From Alphaproteobacteria bacterium (GTDB lineage: Bacteria > Pseudomonadota > Alphaproteobacteria > Rhodobacterales > Rhodobacteraceae): DNA of 62,798 bases. The notes below the pieces were generated by a model that saw nothing but the letters and a program-made list of their open reading frames with translations, made no database searches and was not told the origin of the DNA. The stretch is from positions 1 to 62,798 of the forward strand of contig JAUIIR010000016.1 of NCBI GenBank assembly GCA_030431485.1. The letters are read 5' to 3'. The stretch's first letter is position 1; every line of letters starts with the position of its first letter. The position numbers and the translations under genes are program-made. Shown here piece after piece: positions 37,222 to 45,481 of this stretch.

Positions 37222-38124
37222 CTATTTCACGTCACGATCAATTCGGACGCCTTCGCGCCGCAGACGGTCGCGCAGCACGTCAATCTCAACCGTCAGATCA
37301 GAGCGGTCATCCAACAGCATCTTGCGGGTACGCGCCGAGAAGTTCTGTTCCAGATCGTCCAGCAGCGCCTCGTAGTCGCTACGGGCCCCGGCATCGTTTG
37401 TCCGTGCGTATACATCAGCAAACTTGATCGTCGCGTCACGCGCGCCCATCAGGTAGACGCTGAGATACTTGCGGGCGGCGGTCAGGTCTCTGGGATCCTC
37501 TTCCACAGTGCGAAATAGGTCTTTGGCCGTGGTCTCGAACCGCTCGACGCGGGCGATCATCCGACGATCGCCAGACCGCTTGATCGCGTCCCGCATGGCC
37601 GCAAGATGTGCTTCTGCCTCATCCACGGCGCGTGCGACACGATCTTGTTGAAACGTGTCGATGCCCTCCATGCCCTTATCGACCATTGGATCGATGCCGA
37701 AGGCCCCGAGATGCAAGGCAGTTGCAGCCAAACCATAGACTACTGGCGCAATCAGGCCTGGCTCATTCGCGAAAGCCGCGATGCCTACCCCGACGCCTGC
37801 CAAAAGAGCAGCAGCGATCTTGCGTGGAAACGCCGGCCTGCGCGACACTTTGCGCGCGTCATAGGCGGCCTCAGCTGTCAACCCGCCGCGCAAAAGCCAA
37901 GCACCCAAGACGAGGGCTCCGGCTCCGACCAGACCAAGCCCCATGCCAATCGCGCCTTCATTGATGGATGTGAAGGCAAGAACAACGGGAGGAAGGAACA
38001 GAATATTCGACCGTGCGCCAACAGGATCGACACTCGCACCTTTGAAGGGCCGTGCCGCGCCGCGTGTGTCTTGTTCGTTCGATGCAGCGTCAGGGCTGTA
38101 TTTGCCGCCGTAGCGTTGGGCCAT
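37222..38124 (-). CDS. XpaC-like membrane protein
   Basis: A protein of about 300 residues from the family named for 5-bromo-4-chloroindolyl phosphate hydrolysis (XpaC); the enzymatic label is historical. A cytoplasmic N-terminus (about 1-40) is followed by four hydrophobic segments (about 40-140), ending at FGIDPMVDKGMEG, and then a helical cytoplasmic tail (about 155-300). The ATG at 38124 (MAQRYGGKYSPDA) is preferred to 38145, which would overlap the preceding small gene. It is a diverged paralogue of the protein at 38297-39154, sharing a YDA..V..RP..P block and FG-hydrophobic-DPM-x-DKG. It lies immediately after a 29-codon gene and before telA. Confidence 0.82.
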   Translation of the reverse strand: MAQRYGGKYSPDAASNEQDTRGAARPFKGASVDPVGARSNILFLPPVVLAFTSINEGAIGMGLGLVGAGALVLGAWLLRGGLTAEAAYDARKVSRRPAFPRKIAAALLAGVGVGIAAFANEPGLIAPVVYGLAATALHLGAFGIDPMVDKGMEGIDTFQQDRVARAVDEAEAHLAAMRDAIKRSGDRRMIARVERFETTAKDLFRTVEEDPRDLTAARKYLSVYLMGARDATIKFADVYARTNDAGARSDYEALLDDLEQNFSARTRKMLLDDRSDLTVEIDVLRDRLRREGVRIDRDVK

Positions 38125-38126
38125 CG

Positions 38127-38216
38127 TCACAGGCCTCCAAGCCAACCGCTGGAGACGCCGAACAAGACGACAAGCAATAATGCATAGCTGACTTTTTGCA
38201 GGCCAGAACCGGTCAT
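38127..38216 (-). CDS. 29-residue single-helix membrane peptide
   Basis: A short frame from ATG 38216 to TGA at 38127 encodes 29 residues: MTGSGLQKVS, then one hydrophobic helix (YALLLVVLFGVSSGWLGGL) to the end. Its stop lies 2 bp from the xpaC-like start, so translation would be coupled. The position between two paralogous xpaC-like genes mirrors the 65-codon small membrane gene that overlaps the other paralogue, and both end in a hydrophobic segment with a final GL/GLL. I recognise no family. The coding call rests on context and composition. Confidence 0.55.
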   Translation of the reverse strand: MTGSGLQKVSYALLLVVLFGVSSGWLGGL

Positions 38217-38296
38217 GCGTCCCCCATTTCCACGTGCTACAGGAAACTTAGGGGATGTGCTCAGGGCTTACTAGGGGGAAGTCGGCGCAGTTCCGC

Positions 38297-39154
38297 TCAC
38301 GCTGCGCGGTAGCGGTTCATTCGGTTGAAGAGCAGATCGGTCTGCAGCTCAAAGTTATCCCGTCCCAGGCCCAAGCCATTCTTGCGCGCACGGGTTTCGA
38401 AAGCATCGACAAGTGTTTGGACCTTGATCAGGAACTTCTTACGCTGAAACGATGTAATTTTGTCCTCTGATGCGCTGACAAGGGCGTCAACCTCGGCCTG
38501 CAGTTTATCCAGAAGCTTGTTTACCGACGGTGTGATACGCTGAAAGGCGGACGTCGTGAAATCAATCGTTCCCAACAGACCCATCACAGTGTTCACAGCC
38601 GCGCGGGTGCGTTCGAATAGATCGTCATCCTCCAGCTGCGCAAGCACATGCAGCAGGTCTTCGCACCGGTCGTCGATCGTCTGATACAAGGCCGCATTCA
38701 CGATCCGGTTCTTCATGGCCGGATTATCGAGGCCCTTGTCCCGCATCGGATCAAGCCCGAACGAAATCAGGCACAGAATGAAGGTCGAAAGCGAAATGAC
38801 CGTCGGTATCGCCGGATTGCCGATTTTCGTGGTCGCCAACAGCCCGACCACAAGCGCAACAATGATGCTGCCAATCAATTTGAAAGGGATTTTCGGACGC
38901 GCAGCAACTTCGGCGGAATCGTAAGCGAGATGCGCCTTTTGGCCGACGGACAAGCATAAAAGCCCCACACCAAACAGCGCGATAATGAGAACTGCAGAGA
39001 CCAGACCAGCAACTGTCCCGTCGAGCAACCACAGGATCAACGGACAGGTTGCGAGAACCATGAACCCAACCGGGACCTCCTCGGCTGGAGCGACTTTGCC
39101 CAGCGCTGCGCTGTCCTGATCGTCGAGAAGGTTGTTGAAACGCTGCTCAGTCAT
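38297..39154 (-). CDS. Second XpaC-like membrane protein (paralogue)
   Basis: A protein of about 285 residues with a short cytoplasmic N-terminus, four hydrophobic segments (about 30-125) and a helical tail (about 140-285). AYDSAEVAARPKIPFKL and SFGLDPMRDKGLDN align with YDARKVSRRPAFPRKI and FGIDPMVDKGMEG of the neighbouring XpaC-like protein, so the two are paralogues. Start ATG 39154 overlaps the stop of the upstream 65-codon gene (ATGA). A separate C-terminal ending (LGRDNFELQTDLLFNRMNRY) distinguishes it. Function is unknown; it may form a hetero-oligomer with the other paralogue. Confidence 0.75.
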   Translation of the reverse strand: MTEQRFNNLLDDQDSAALGKVAPAEEVPVGFMVLATCPLILWLLDGTVAGLVSAVLIIALFGVGLLCLSVGQKAHLAYDSAEVAARPKIPFKLIGSIIVALVVGLLATTKIGNPAIPTVISLSTFILCLISFGLDPMRDKGLDNPAMKNRIVNAALYQTIDDRCEDLLHVLAQLEDDDLFERTRAAVNTVMGLLGTIDFTTSAFQRITPSVNKLLDKLQAEVDALVSASEDKITSFQRKKFLIKVQTLVDAFETRARKNGLGLGRDNFELQTDLLFNRMNRYRAA

Positions 39155-39348
39155 AGCAACCCCAGCGAAAAAATGGTGAGCCACAGGATCGCGAAGGCCA
39201 CTGATGAGGCCATCGCTCCATGCGACCGAATGCGCTGCATCGCGCCCATCAGAGCCTTGGAGGTGTCGTCAGCCACCGTGCCCAGATTGGACAGGACAAG
39301 CAGAACGGAGGTGACGAGCACGGCAGATGTGATGAACGTAATCAGCAT
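39151..39348 (-). CDS. 65-residue membrane protein heading the TelA/XpaC cluster
   Basis: A two-helix small protein: residues about 1-22 (MLITFITSAVLVTSVLLVLS) and about 46-65 (AMASSVAFAILWLTIFSLGL), with a charged middle including DDTSKALMGAMQRIRSHG. Its stop overlaps the start of the downstream XpaC-like gene. No family is recognised. It lies 65 bp after the end of rluB on the same strand, so the cluster may start from its own promoter in that gap or be read through from rluB. Confidence 0.68.
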   Translation of the reverse strand: MLITFITSAVLVTSVLLVLSNLGTVADDTSKALMGAMQRIRSHGAMASSVAFAILWLTIFSLGLL

Positions 39349-39413
39349 GCTGTGGTTTTCGCCACCAATCCGGGCGGAAAATGGGCGCTAAAAGGGAAAG
39401 ATCGGGGACTCCG

Positions 39414-40226
39414 TCAACCCCGCTTGGGTCGCGGCCTTCGACGCACGGAATTCCCTTTTGGTTTCTGCGGCTTGGACGCTTTTGCGCCCGGCGCCTCATC
39501 AAGACCCAACTGATCGCGAACGACTTTGCGGCGCAGCTCTTCAACTTCGCCAGGTTTCAGTTGACCCAATTGGAACGGTCCGTATGAGATTCGGATCAAA
39601 CGGTTCACAGTCAGCCCCAGATCCGCCATCGCCCTGCGAATCTCACGGTTTTTCCCTTCGCGAAGACCAACCGTCAGCCAGGCGTTGGCGCCCTGCTGTC
39701 GGTCTAGTGACACGATCATCGGCTGGAATGAGTCCCCATCAACCTTCAAGCCTTTGCGCAACGGCTCAAGCTGTTGGTCAGTCGGCTGGCCTTTGACACG
39801 GACGCGGTATTTTCGAAGCCAGCCCGTTGAGGGCAGTTCGAGCCTTCGCTTGATGCCACCGTCATTCGTCAAGAGCAGCAGGCCTTCGGAATTAAGGTCC
39901 AGCCGCCCCACGCTCATCACGCGCGGCAACTCTTCGGGCAGCTTGTCAAAGATCGTCGGTCGGCCCTGTTCGTCCTTTGTCGTCGTCACAAGGCCCACCG
40001 GCTTGTGATATAGCCAAAGACGCGGCTCATCCGGGGTGCCGACGACTTTTCCGTTCACTACAATCTTGTCTGACGCCGTGACATTCAGCGCCGGGCTGTC
40101 GATTGCTTTTCCGTTTACCGAAACACGACCCTGCAGGATCAGTTGCTCGGCCTCGCGACGACTGGCAAAGCCTGCACGGGCAATCACTTTGGCGATCCGG
40201 TCGCCGGGGGGCGTGTTCTGTGTCAT
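39414..40226 (-). CDS. rluB: 23S rRNA pseudouridine synthase RluB-type (RsuA family)
   Basis: A 270-residue enzyme with an N-terminal S4 RNA-binding domain (RIAKVIARAGFASRREAEQLI) and a RsuA-type catalytic domain with the catalytic Asp in SVGRLDLNSEGLLLLTNDG. The motif EGKNREIRRAMADLGLTVNRLIRISYGPF is typical of RluB, which modifies U2605 of 23S rRNA. A basic C-terminal tail (about 245-270) ends the protein. The gene is divergent from tadA with 63 bp between starts. Confidence 0.92.
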   Translation of the reverse strand: MTQNTPPGDRIAKVIARAGFASRREAEQLILQGRVSVNGKAIDSPALNVTASDKIVVNGKVVGTPDEPRLWLYHKPVGLVTTTKDEQGRPTIFDKLPEELPRVMSVGRLDLNSEGLLLLTNDGGIKRRLELPSTGWLRKYRVRVKGQPTDQQLEPLRKGLKVDGDSFQPMIVSLDRQQGANAWLTVGLREGKNREIRRAMADLGLTVNRLIRISYGPFQLGQLKPGEVEELRRKVVRDQLGLDEAPGAKASKPQKPKGNSVRRRPRPKRG

Positions 40227-40289
40227 GACCTGCGACTTAGTCGAATTCGGCCCCTTGGGAAAGACGGTTGCGCGGTCTATGACGGACTC

Positions 40290-40751
40290 ATGATATTCCG
40301 ATCAAATATGTCGCTGGCGCTCGACCAGGCGCGCGATGCTGCAGACCGCGGAGAGGTGCCGGTGGGCGCTGTAGTCGTTGCTGCGGATGGTACAGTCGTG
40401 ACAACAGCGGGCAACCGGACCCGGGAATTGCATGACCCCACCGCACATGCCGAAATGCTGGCGATCCGCGACGCGTGTGCCTTACTTGGTGTGGAGCGCC
40501 TCACCGGTCATGATCTCTATGTGACGTTAGAACCTTGCCCGATGTGCGCCGGGGCTATCTCCAATGCGCGCATTCGCCGTCTCTACTATGGGGCCGGAGA
40601 CGCAAAATCCGGCGGCGTCGCGCATGGCGCGCGGGTGTTTTCACATCCACAATGCCATCATAAGCCCGAGGTTTATGATGGGGTCAGCGGAGCAGATGCA
40701 GAACAGCTTTTGCTCGATTTCTTCGCCGAGAAACGGAACTCGGGCGCATGA
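40290..40751 (+). CDS. tadA: tRNA-specific adenosine deaminase
   Basis: A 153-residue zinc deaminase converting A34 to inosine in tRNA-Arg(ACG), whose gene is in this window. The active site is [10 protein letters not shown] (zinc His and catalytic Glu) with PCPMCAGAI supplying the two zinc cysteines. Start [28 protein letters not shown] at 40290 matches the family; the longer upstream frame overlaps rluB. It overlaps the next gene by 4 bp. Confidence 0.95.
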   Translation: MIFRSNMSLALDQARDAADRGEVPVGAVVVAADGTVVTTAGNRTRELHDPTAHAEMLAIRDACALLGVERLTGHDLYVTLEPCPMCAGAISNARIRRLYYGAGDAKSGGVAHGARVFSHPQCHHKPEVYDGVSGADAEQLLLDFFAEKRNSGA

Positions 40752-41293
40752 CCCGGGTGATCCTTTTCAACAAGCCGTTTGATGTGCTGTCGCAGTTCAC
40801 AGACAGGGGCACCGAAGGAACCGCACGGCGGACCTTGTCCGAGTTCATTGATGTGCCGGGGGTGTATCCTGCGGGACGCTTGGATCGTGACAGCGAAGGG
40901 CTGATGGTCTTGACCGATAACGGCAAGTTGCAAGCAAAGATCAGCAATCCGAAGTTCCGGTCTCCCAAGACTTACCTCGCACAGGTCGAAGGCACACCAA
41001 ACGAACACCAGTTGGATCAGTTGCGCCGTGGCGTGACGCTCAAGGATGGTCCGACTCGTCCTGCGCTGGTCGAGCAGATCGCGCCGCCGGACTTATGGCA
41101 TCGCGACCCGCCGGTTCGCTATCGTAAGACAGTGCCGGATGCGTGGCTAAGGCTGACCATCACCGAAGGACGCAACCGACAGGTGCGCCGTATGACGGCG
41201 CACGTCGGTTTGCCTTGTCTGCGATTGGTGCGGTGGTCCGTCGGAGAATGGTCTCTGGACGGGATCGCGTCGGGGACATGGCGGGACGCCTGA
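40748..41293 (+). CDS. rluE: 23S rRNA pseudouridine(2457) synthase RluE-type
   Basis: A 181-residue RsuA-family pseudouridine synthase without an S4 domain, as in RluE. The start [15 protein letters not shown] and the catalytic motif [20 protein letters not shown] are clear, and [21 protein letters not shown] completes the active-site region. It overlaps tadA (ATGA) and converges with hemF with a 3-bp gap. The modification site is inferred from the subfamily. Confidence 0.93.
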   Translation: MTRVILFNKPFDVLSQFTDRGTEGTARRTLSEFIDVPGVYPAGRLDRDSEGLMVLTDNGKLQAKISNPKFRSPKTYLAQVEGTPNEHQLDQLRRGVTLKDGPTRPALVEQIAPPDLWHRDPPVRYRKTVPDAWLRLTITEGRNRQVRRMTAHVGLPCLRLVRWSVGEWSLDGIASGTWRDA

Positions 41294-41296
41294 TCT

Positions 41297-42190
41297 TCAG
41301 ATCCACTTTGCCAGCGGCGGCAGGCTCATAAGGACCGCATTTGCATCGTGCCCTGTCTCCAGGCCAAATTTGGTGCCCCGATCATAGACAAGGTTGTACT
41401 CTGCATAGAGCCCACGATGGACCAGTTGGGTGTCTTTGTCGGCGTCAGACCAATCCTGAACGCGGCGCTTTTCCACCAGCGGCACAAAGGCGGGCAGGAA
41501 AGCGCGGCCGATGTCCTGTGTCAGAGCAAAGTCGGCTTCCCAGTCGCCCGTGTTGTGATCATCCATAAAGATACCACCCACACCGCGCGCCCGACCCCTG
41601 TGAGGCACGTAGAAATACTCGTCCGCCCATTCCTTTAGGCGCGGGTAATGCGCCTCTCCATGCAGGTCGAGGTGTTGCTTCTGAGTGTCGTGAAAATGCT
41701 GTGTGTCCTCGGCGTATTCAATGCAGGGGTTGAGGTCGGACCCACCTCCGAACCACCACGCATGCGGTGTCCAGAACATACGCGTATTCATGTGTACGGC
41801 TGGGCAATGCGGATTCTGCATATGAGCCACAAGGCTTATGCCCGATGCCCAAAACCGCGGATCGTCTTTCATGCCCGGAATGCCTTTGCGGGCCGCCATT
41901 GCGTTTTGTGCCCGCTCGCCCAGCGTTCCATAGACTGTAGACACATTGACACCGATCTTTTCGAAGACCCGGCCGCCGCGCATCACGCTCATCAGGCCAC
42001 CGCCCGCGTCAGAACCGTCATCGGATGTACGCTTTGTCTCGGTCACTTCAAACCGACCCGGAGCAGCGCCGCTCTTCGGGCCGGTGTCGTGACTGTCCTC
42101 AAGCCCTTCGAATGCGGCTACGATCTGATCGCGCAGCTCTCGGAACCAAGCTGAGGCGCGGGCCTTTTCGGTGTCAAATTCTTCCGTCAT
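41297..42190 (-). CDS. hemF: Oxygen-dependent coproporphyrinogen III oxidase
   Basis: A 297-residue HemF, the aerobic route from coproporphyrinogen III to protoporphyrinogen IX. Conserved blocks include HMNTRMFWTPHAWWFGGGSDLNP and GGIFMDDHNTGDWEADFALTQDIG, and the tail RGTKFGLETGHDANAVLMSLPPLAKW is diagnostic. It starts at 42190 just after an inverted-repeat candidate operator. Together with hemN and fnrL it gives this genome both oxygen regimes of haem synthesis. Confidence 0.97.
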   Translation of the reverse strand: MTEEFDTEKARASAWFRELRDQIVAAFEGLEDSHDTGPKSGAAPGRFEVTETKRTSDDGSDAGGGLMSVMRGGRVFEKIGVNVSTVYGTLGERAQNAMAARKGIPGMKDDPRFWASGISLVAHMQNPHCPAVHMNTRMFWTPHAWWFGGGSDLNPCIEYAEDTQHFHDTQKQHLDLHGEAHYPRLKEWADEYFYVPHRGRARGVGGIFMDDHNTGDWEADFALTQDIGRAFLPAFVPLVEKRRVQDWSDADKDTQLVHRGLYAEYNLVYDRGTKFGLETGHDANAVLMSLPPLAKWI

Positions 42191-42193
42191 GTC

Positions 42194-42220
42194 ACTGTCC
42201 TATATTTCTGACAGGACAGT
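42194..42220. promoter_or_regulatory. Inverted repeat (candidate operator) just upstream of hemF
   Basis: ACTGTCC, 13 nt, GGACAGT: 7-bp perfect arms starting 4 bp before the hemF start codon. Inside it is TGT-N12-ACA (42196-42213), the spacing recognised by PpsR/CrtJ-type repressors. It would overlap a weak -10-like TACTGT and the ribosome site. Confidence 0.5.
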
Positions 42221-42278
42221 ACAATGCGTCACGGAAATCACAAGCCGCTGCAAAGACTTGATTGTACGGCGAACGCAG

Positions 42279-43082
42279 TCAGTGCGCCGGAGCGTTCACT
42301 GGGTCAAGCAGCGTACGGCCACCGTCGATGGTCATGATCTGGCCAGTGATAAACCCTGCACCCTCAGAGGACAGAAACTGTACGGCCTGAGCCAGTTCGG
42401 CAGGGCTCGCAATTCGGGATAGGGGTGTGTTTTCCTCGATCTCTTCGCGGTACCCGTCATGGTCTTTCAACGCCTGCTTGAGGCTGGCCGACATGACCGA
42501 GCCAAGTGCTACAGAGTTCACACGGATTCTGTGCTCTGCCAAGGACACGGCCAAAGATCGGGTCAGCTGGTCCAGAGCGGCCATCGCGACTGAGAACCCC
42601 AGCAACTCAGGCTGCGTGCGTCGCGCTGCAATTGAGGACAGGTTTACAATCGCCCCAGCCTGACCTTCTTCTTTGTCGGCCGATTGCTTAATCATACGCT
42701 TGGCAACCATCTGGGACAGTCGGAATGTGTTTGTCACATTCTGCAAAACAAGCGCTTCGAGCGTGGTGTCGTCGAGATCCAAAGGATCAGACGGAAGAAC
42801 CTGGCGACTGCCGTTCACCAGTATATCAACACGGTCAAACGCGTCGATTGTCGCCGAGAGCAGATTGGCCAACGTCAGTCGTTCGCGAAGATCACCGGCA
42901 AAATATCGAATATTGCCATCCTCTTCGACGATCTCGCCGCATTCATGTGAGAGACGGGCTTCGTCCATATCGGCAAACATGACATTGGCACCCTGATCGA
43001 CAAAGTGGCGCGCTATGGCCAGTCCAACACCATTGGCCGCGCCGGTGACAATCGCGGTTTTGCCTTCGATCGAGAATGACAT
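42279..43082 (-). CDS. Short-chain dehydrogenase/reductase
   Basis: A 267-residue NAD(P)-dependent SDR oxidoreductase. The cofactor motif TGAANGVGLAIA (TGxxxGxG) is at about 14-25, and Asp37/Asp39 after the second strand suggest NAD preference. NLSSIAA supplies the catalytic Ser, but where Tyr-x-x-x-Lys is expected the sequence reads FSVAMAALDQLTRSLAVSLA, so the catalytic Tyr/Lys pair is not obvious. The C-terminal GAGFITGQIMTIDGGRTL is typical. Substrate unknown. It lies between the rsmC-like gene (12 bp) and hemF on the same strand. Confidence 0.88.
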   Translation of the reverse strand: MSFSIEGKTAIVTGAANGVGLAIARHFVDQGANVMFADMDEARLSHECGEIVEEDGNIRYFAGDLRERLTLANLLSATIDAFDRVDILVNGSRQVLPSDPLDLDDTTLEALVLQNVTNTFRLSQMVAKRMIKQSADKEEGQAGAIVNLSSIAARRTQPELLGFSVAMAALDQLTRSLAVSLAEHRIRVNSVALGSVMSASLKQALKDHDGYREEIEENTPLSRIASPAELAQAVQFLSSEGAGFITGQIMTIDGGRTLLDPVNAPAH

Positions 43083-43094
43083 ATGAGACCTCTC

Positions 43095-44108
43095 TCAGCG
43101 CCGTCTGGCGCGGGTGGGTTTGCCAGAACTTATTGGCTGATCAGCTTGCAATATCTTGAAGCGGTTGTCGCCATCCAATTCCTGGACCTGTGCAAAACAA
43201 GAGGACAGGGTCGTTTCATATGGAAGGTGACGGTTCGCCACCATCACGAAGGTGCCCTTGGGTTTCAGCAAGCGCGCCGCCGAGCGGATGAAGTCCTGCC
43301 CCAAAGACGCATCGGGCGTGCGACTGGTATGGAATGGTGGATTTGAAACCACCCAATCCAGATTACCCGGTGTTCCCCAGATCGTGGCATCTGCCCAGTG
43401 GAAAGCGACGCGCTCGTCCGTGATATTCAGCTGCGCGCATGCAAGGGACCGATGATCCGCTTCGACAAGGTCGACATGCGCAACGCCCTTGAGCTGCAAA
43501 AGATGCCGTGTGATGAAGCCCCATCCACCACCGAGGTCCGCGCCGCGCCCCTTCAGGGATTGCGGCAATGTCCGAACAAGCGCCTCTGACCCGGCATCCG
43601 GGCCGTCGGCGGAAAACACACCGGGCTGCGTAATCCATCCCGTCTCCAAGGCTGCGGGCTCTGGAAGAGCGCAATCCTCGAATGCATTTTCCGCTGCGTA
43701 CCAGAAAATTTTTCCGTGCGCTTTTGACATCTGACCTTCAATCGCGACCCGTGACTTCGCAAACTTAAGTATTGCGTCGATCCCGTCGGTTTTTGCTCCG
43801 TCTACGATGACCAGGCCCTTGTTAGCCAACTTTTCAGCCTGAGCGAGCAGGCCTTTTGCCAATTCGCGGCTGCGCGGCAACGTCACGTGAACAACATCTG
43901 CAGGGCCTGCGGCCATAGTTGTTACGTCGTATCCACCTGACTGAAACAGATCGAAAGCCGGTTTGAAATTCTGTTGAATGATTATCTCGTGGCGCCGCAG
44001 AAACGCCAGATCGACATCTGACGTCGGCTCGAGTAGAATCAATCGCGTGCCCTCTGACAGGGTAAGCGCGCCTGTCCCTAAGGCATGGTCTAATCTTGCT
44101 AAAGTCAT
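43095..44108 (-). CDS. rsmC: RsmC-like class I SAM-dependent methyltransferase
   Basis: A 337-residue two-domain methyltransferase. The degenerate N-terminal domain (about 1-150) is followed by a catalytic MTS domain with the SAM motif DLGGGWGFITRHLL and the base-flipping NPPF tetrad in WVVSNPPFHTSRTPD. This layout is that of RsmC/RlmG, enzymes that make m2G in 16S or 23S rRNA. It begins 21 bp after clpS on the same strand. The precise nucleotide target is inferred. Confidence 0.85.
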   Translation of the reverse strand: MTLARLDHALGTGALTLSEGTRLILLEPTSDVDLAFLRRHEIIIQQNFKPAFDLFQSGGYDVTTMAAGPADVVHVTLPRSRELAKGLLAQAEKLANKGLVIVDGAKTDGIDAILKFAKSRVAIEGQMSKAHGKIFWYAAENAFEDCALPEPAALETGWITQPGVFSADGPDAGSEALVRTLPQSLKGRGADLGGGWGFITRHLLQLKGVAHVDLVEADHRSLACAQLNITDERVAFHWADATIWGTPGNLDWVVSNPPFHTSRTPDASLGQDFIRSAARLLKPKGTFVMVANRHLPYETTLSSCFAQVQELDGDNRFKILQADQPISSGKPTRARRR

Positions 44109-44129
44109 GAATGCCCCGGAACGGCCCGG

Positions 44130-44489
44130 TTATTCCTTTTCCATGGTGCATTGCAGTGGATGCTGATGCCGCCGGGCAAAATCCATCACTTGACCAACCT
44201 TGGTTTCCGCGATCTCGTGGCTGAAAACACCAACAACCGCGACACCCTTCTTGTGCACAGTGAGCATGATCTCAAAGGCTTGGGCATGGGTCATGCCGAA
44301 GAACCGTTCAAGCACATGCACCACAAATTCCATCGGGGTGTAGTCATCATTCAGCAACATCACCTTGTAGAGTGGCGGTCGCTTGGTCTTGGCACGCGTC
44401 TCAACGACGACGCCAGTATCGTTGTCCTCGTTCGACGGTGGCCCTGCCTTGGGGCGGGACGACGTGATGTTGGCCAACGGCTGTATCAT
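44130..44489 (-). CDS. clpS: ClpS adaptor for N-end-rule proteolysis
   Basis: A 119-residue adaptor delivering N-degron substrates to ClpAP. The flexible N-terminus (about 1-38) precedes the core [21 protein letters not shown], where the Asn-Asp pair and Met line the N-degron pocket, followed by [15 protein letters not shown] and the C-terminal helix. No clpA is adjacent (often it is); the rsmC-like gene follows. It is divergent from a HAD gene with 85 bp between starts. Confidence 0.95.
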   Translation of the reverse strand: MIQPLANITSSRPKAGPPSNEDNDTGVVVETRAKTKRPPLYKVMLLNDDYTPMEFVVHVLERFFGMTHAQAFEIMLTVHKKGVAVVGVFSHEIAETKVGQVMDFARRHQHPLQCTMEKE

Positions 44490-44574
44490 ACTGGGCTCGG
44501 GACCTCGGGTTCCATATCCTAGATGGCTCTATATAACCTGTCCTGTCTGCGAGAAAAGAGGGCCATGCCACGCT

Positions 44575-45273
44575 ATGGCGCGAAAGCTACAAACAATTGG
44601 GTTCGATGCTGACGATACGCTGTGGCACAACGAGCGTTTCTTCAAACTCACGCAAGCGCGCTTCGAAAACATGTTAGCCGATCACACCGATACGTCGCGG
44701 TTGCATGAACGATTAATCGAGGCCGAGAAACGCAATATCGGACACTATGGCTTCGGTGTGAAAGGCTTTGTACTTTCGATGATCGAGACCGCCATCAACG
44801 TCACTGACGGCCGTGTGCCGGGCAGCGTGATCCGCCAAATCCTCGATGCTGGTCAGGACATGCTTGCCCATCCCATTGAATTGCTGCCGCATGTCCAGAC
44901 CACTGTAGAAAGCTTGGCCGAGACACATAAACTCGTCCTCATTACCAAAGGCGACCTCCTCCACCAGGAACGGAAACTGGCGCAATCGGGTTTGGGTGAC
45001 TTCTTCGATGATGTTGCCATTGTGTCGGACAAGACCGTTCAAACGTATGAAACCATTTTTGCGCGCCATCCGGGTGGCGTCGGGCAGGCGATGATGGTCG
45101 GGAATTCCATGCGATCAGACGTGGTTCCGGCAGTCGAAGCCGGCGCGTGGGGTGTTTACGTGCCTCACGACCTGGAATGGGATCTTGAAAAGGCAGAACC
45201 GCCACATGCTCCTCGATACGTCGCGATCAAAGATTTGGGTGATTTGCCAGCGCTTGTGGCGGATATCGGCTGA
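44575..45273 (+). CDS. HAD-family hydrolase
   Basis: A 232-residue haloacid-dehalogenase-superfamily hydrolase. Motif I is GFDADDTLWHNE (nucleophile Asp10 and acid Asp12), motif II has LITKGD, and motif IV is MVGNSMRSDVVPAVEAGAWGVYVP. The helical cap lies at about 25-95. The start ATG 44575 is chosen because upstream codons are antisense to clpS. Substrate unknown, probably a phosphorylated metabolite. Confidence 0.87.
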   Translation: MARKLQTIGFDADDTLWHNERFFKLTQARFENMLADHTDTSRLHERLIEAEKRNIGHYGFGVKGFVLSMIETAINVTDGRVPGSVIRQILDAGQDMLAHPIELLPHVQTTVESLAETHKLVLITKGDLLHQERKLAQSGLGDFFDDVAIVSDKTVQTYETIFARHPGGVGQAMMVGNSMRSDVVPAVEAGAWGVYVPHDLEWDLEKAEPPHAPRYVAIKDLGDLPALVADIG

Positions 45274-45481
45274 TTAGAACTGCCACATTCTCGCCACATT
45301 GGCTGACCTAGTGAGACGACCCCGGGCGCTCCCCAACATATTGGGTCAACACGGCGGAAGATGAGGAAAAAAGATATAAAAATAAGGCCTTTATCGGTTT
45401 CCGCTCCTGTGCTAGCGTAGAACGATAATAATAAAGCTGACCGGAAAAATCCGGCGGCGTGAGGCAGAGAAGGCGGATATC

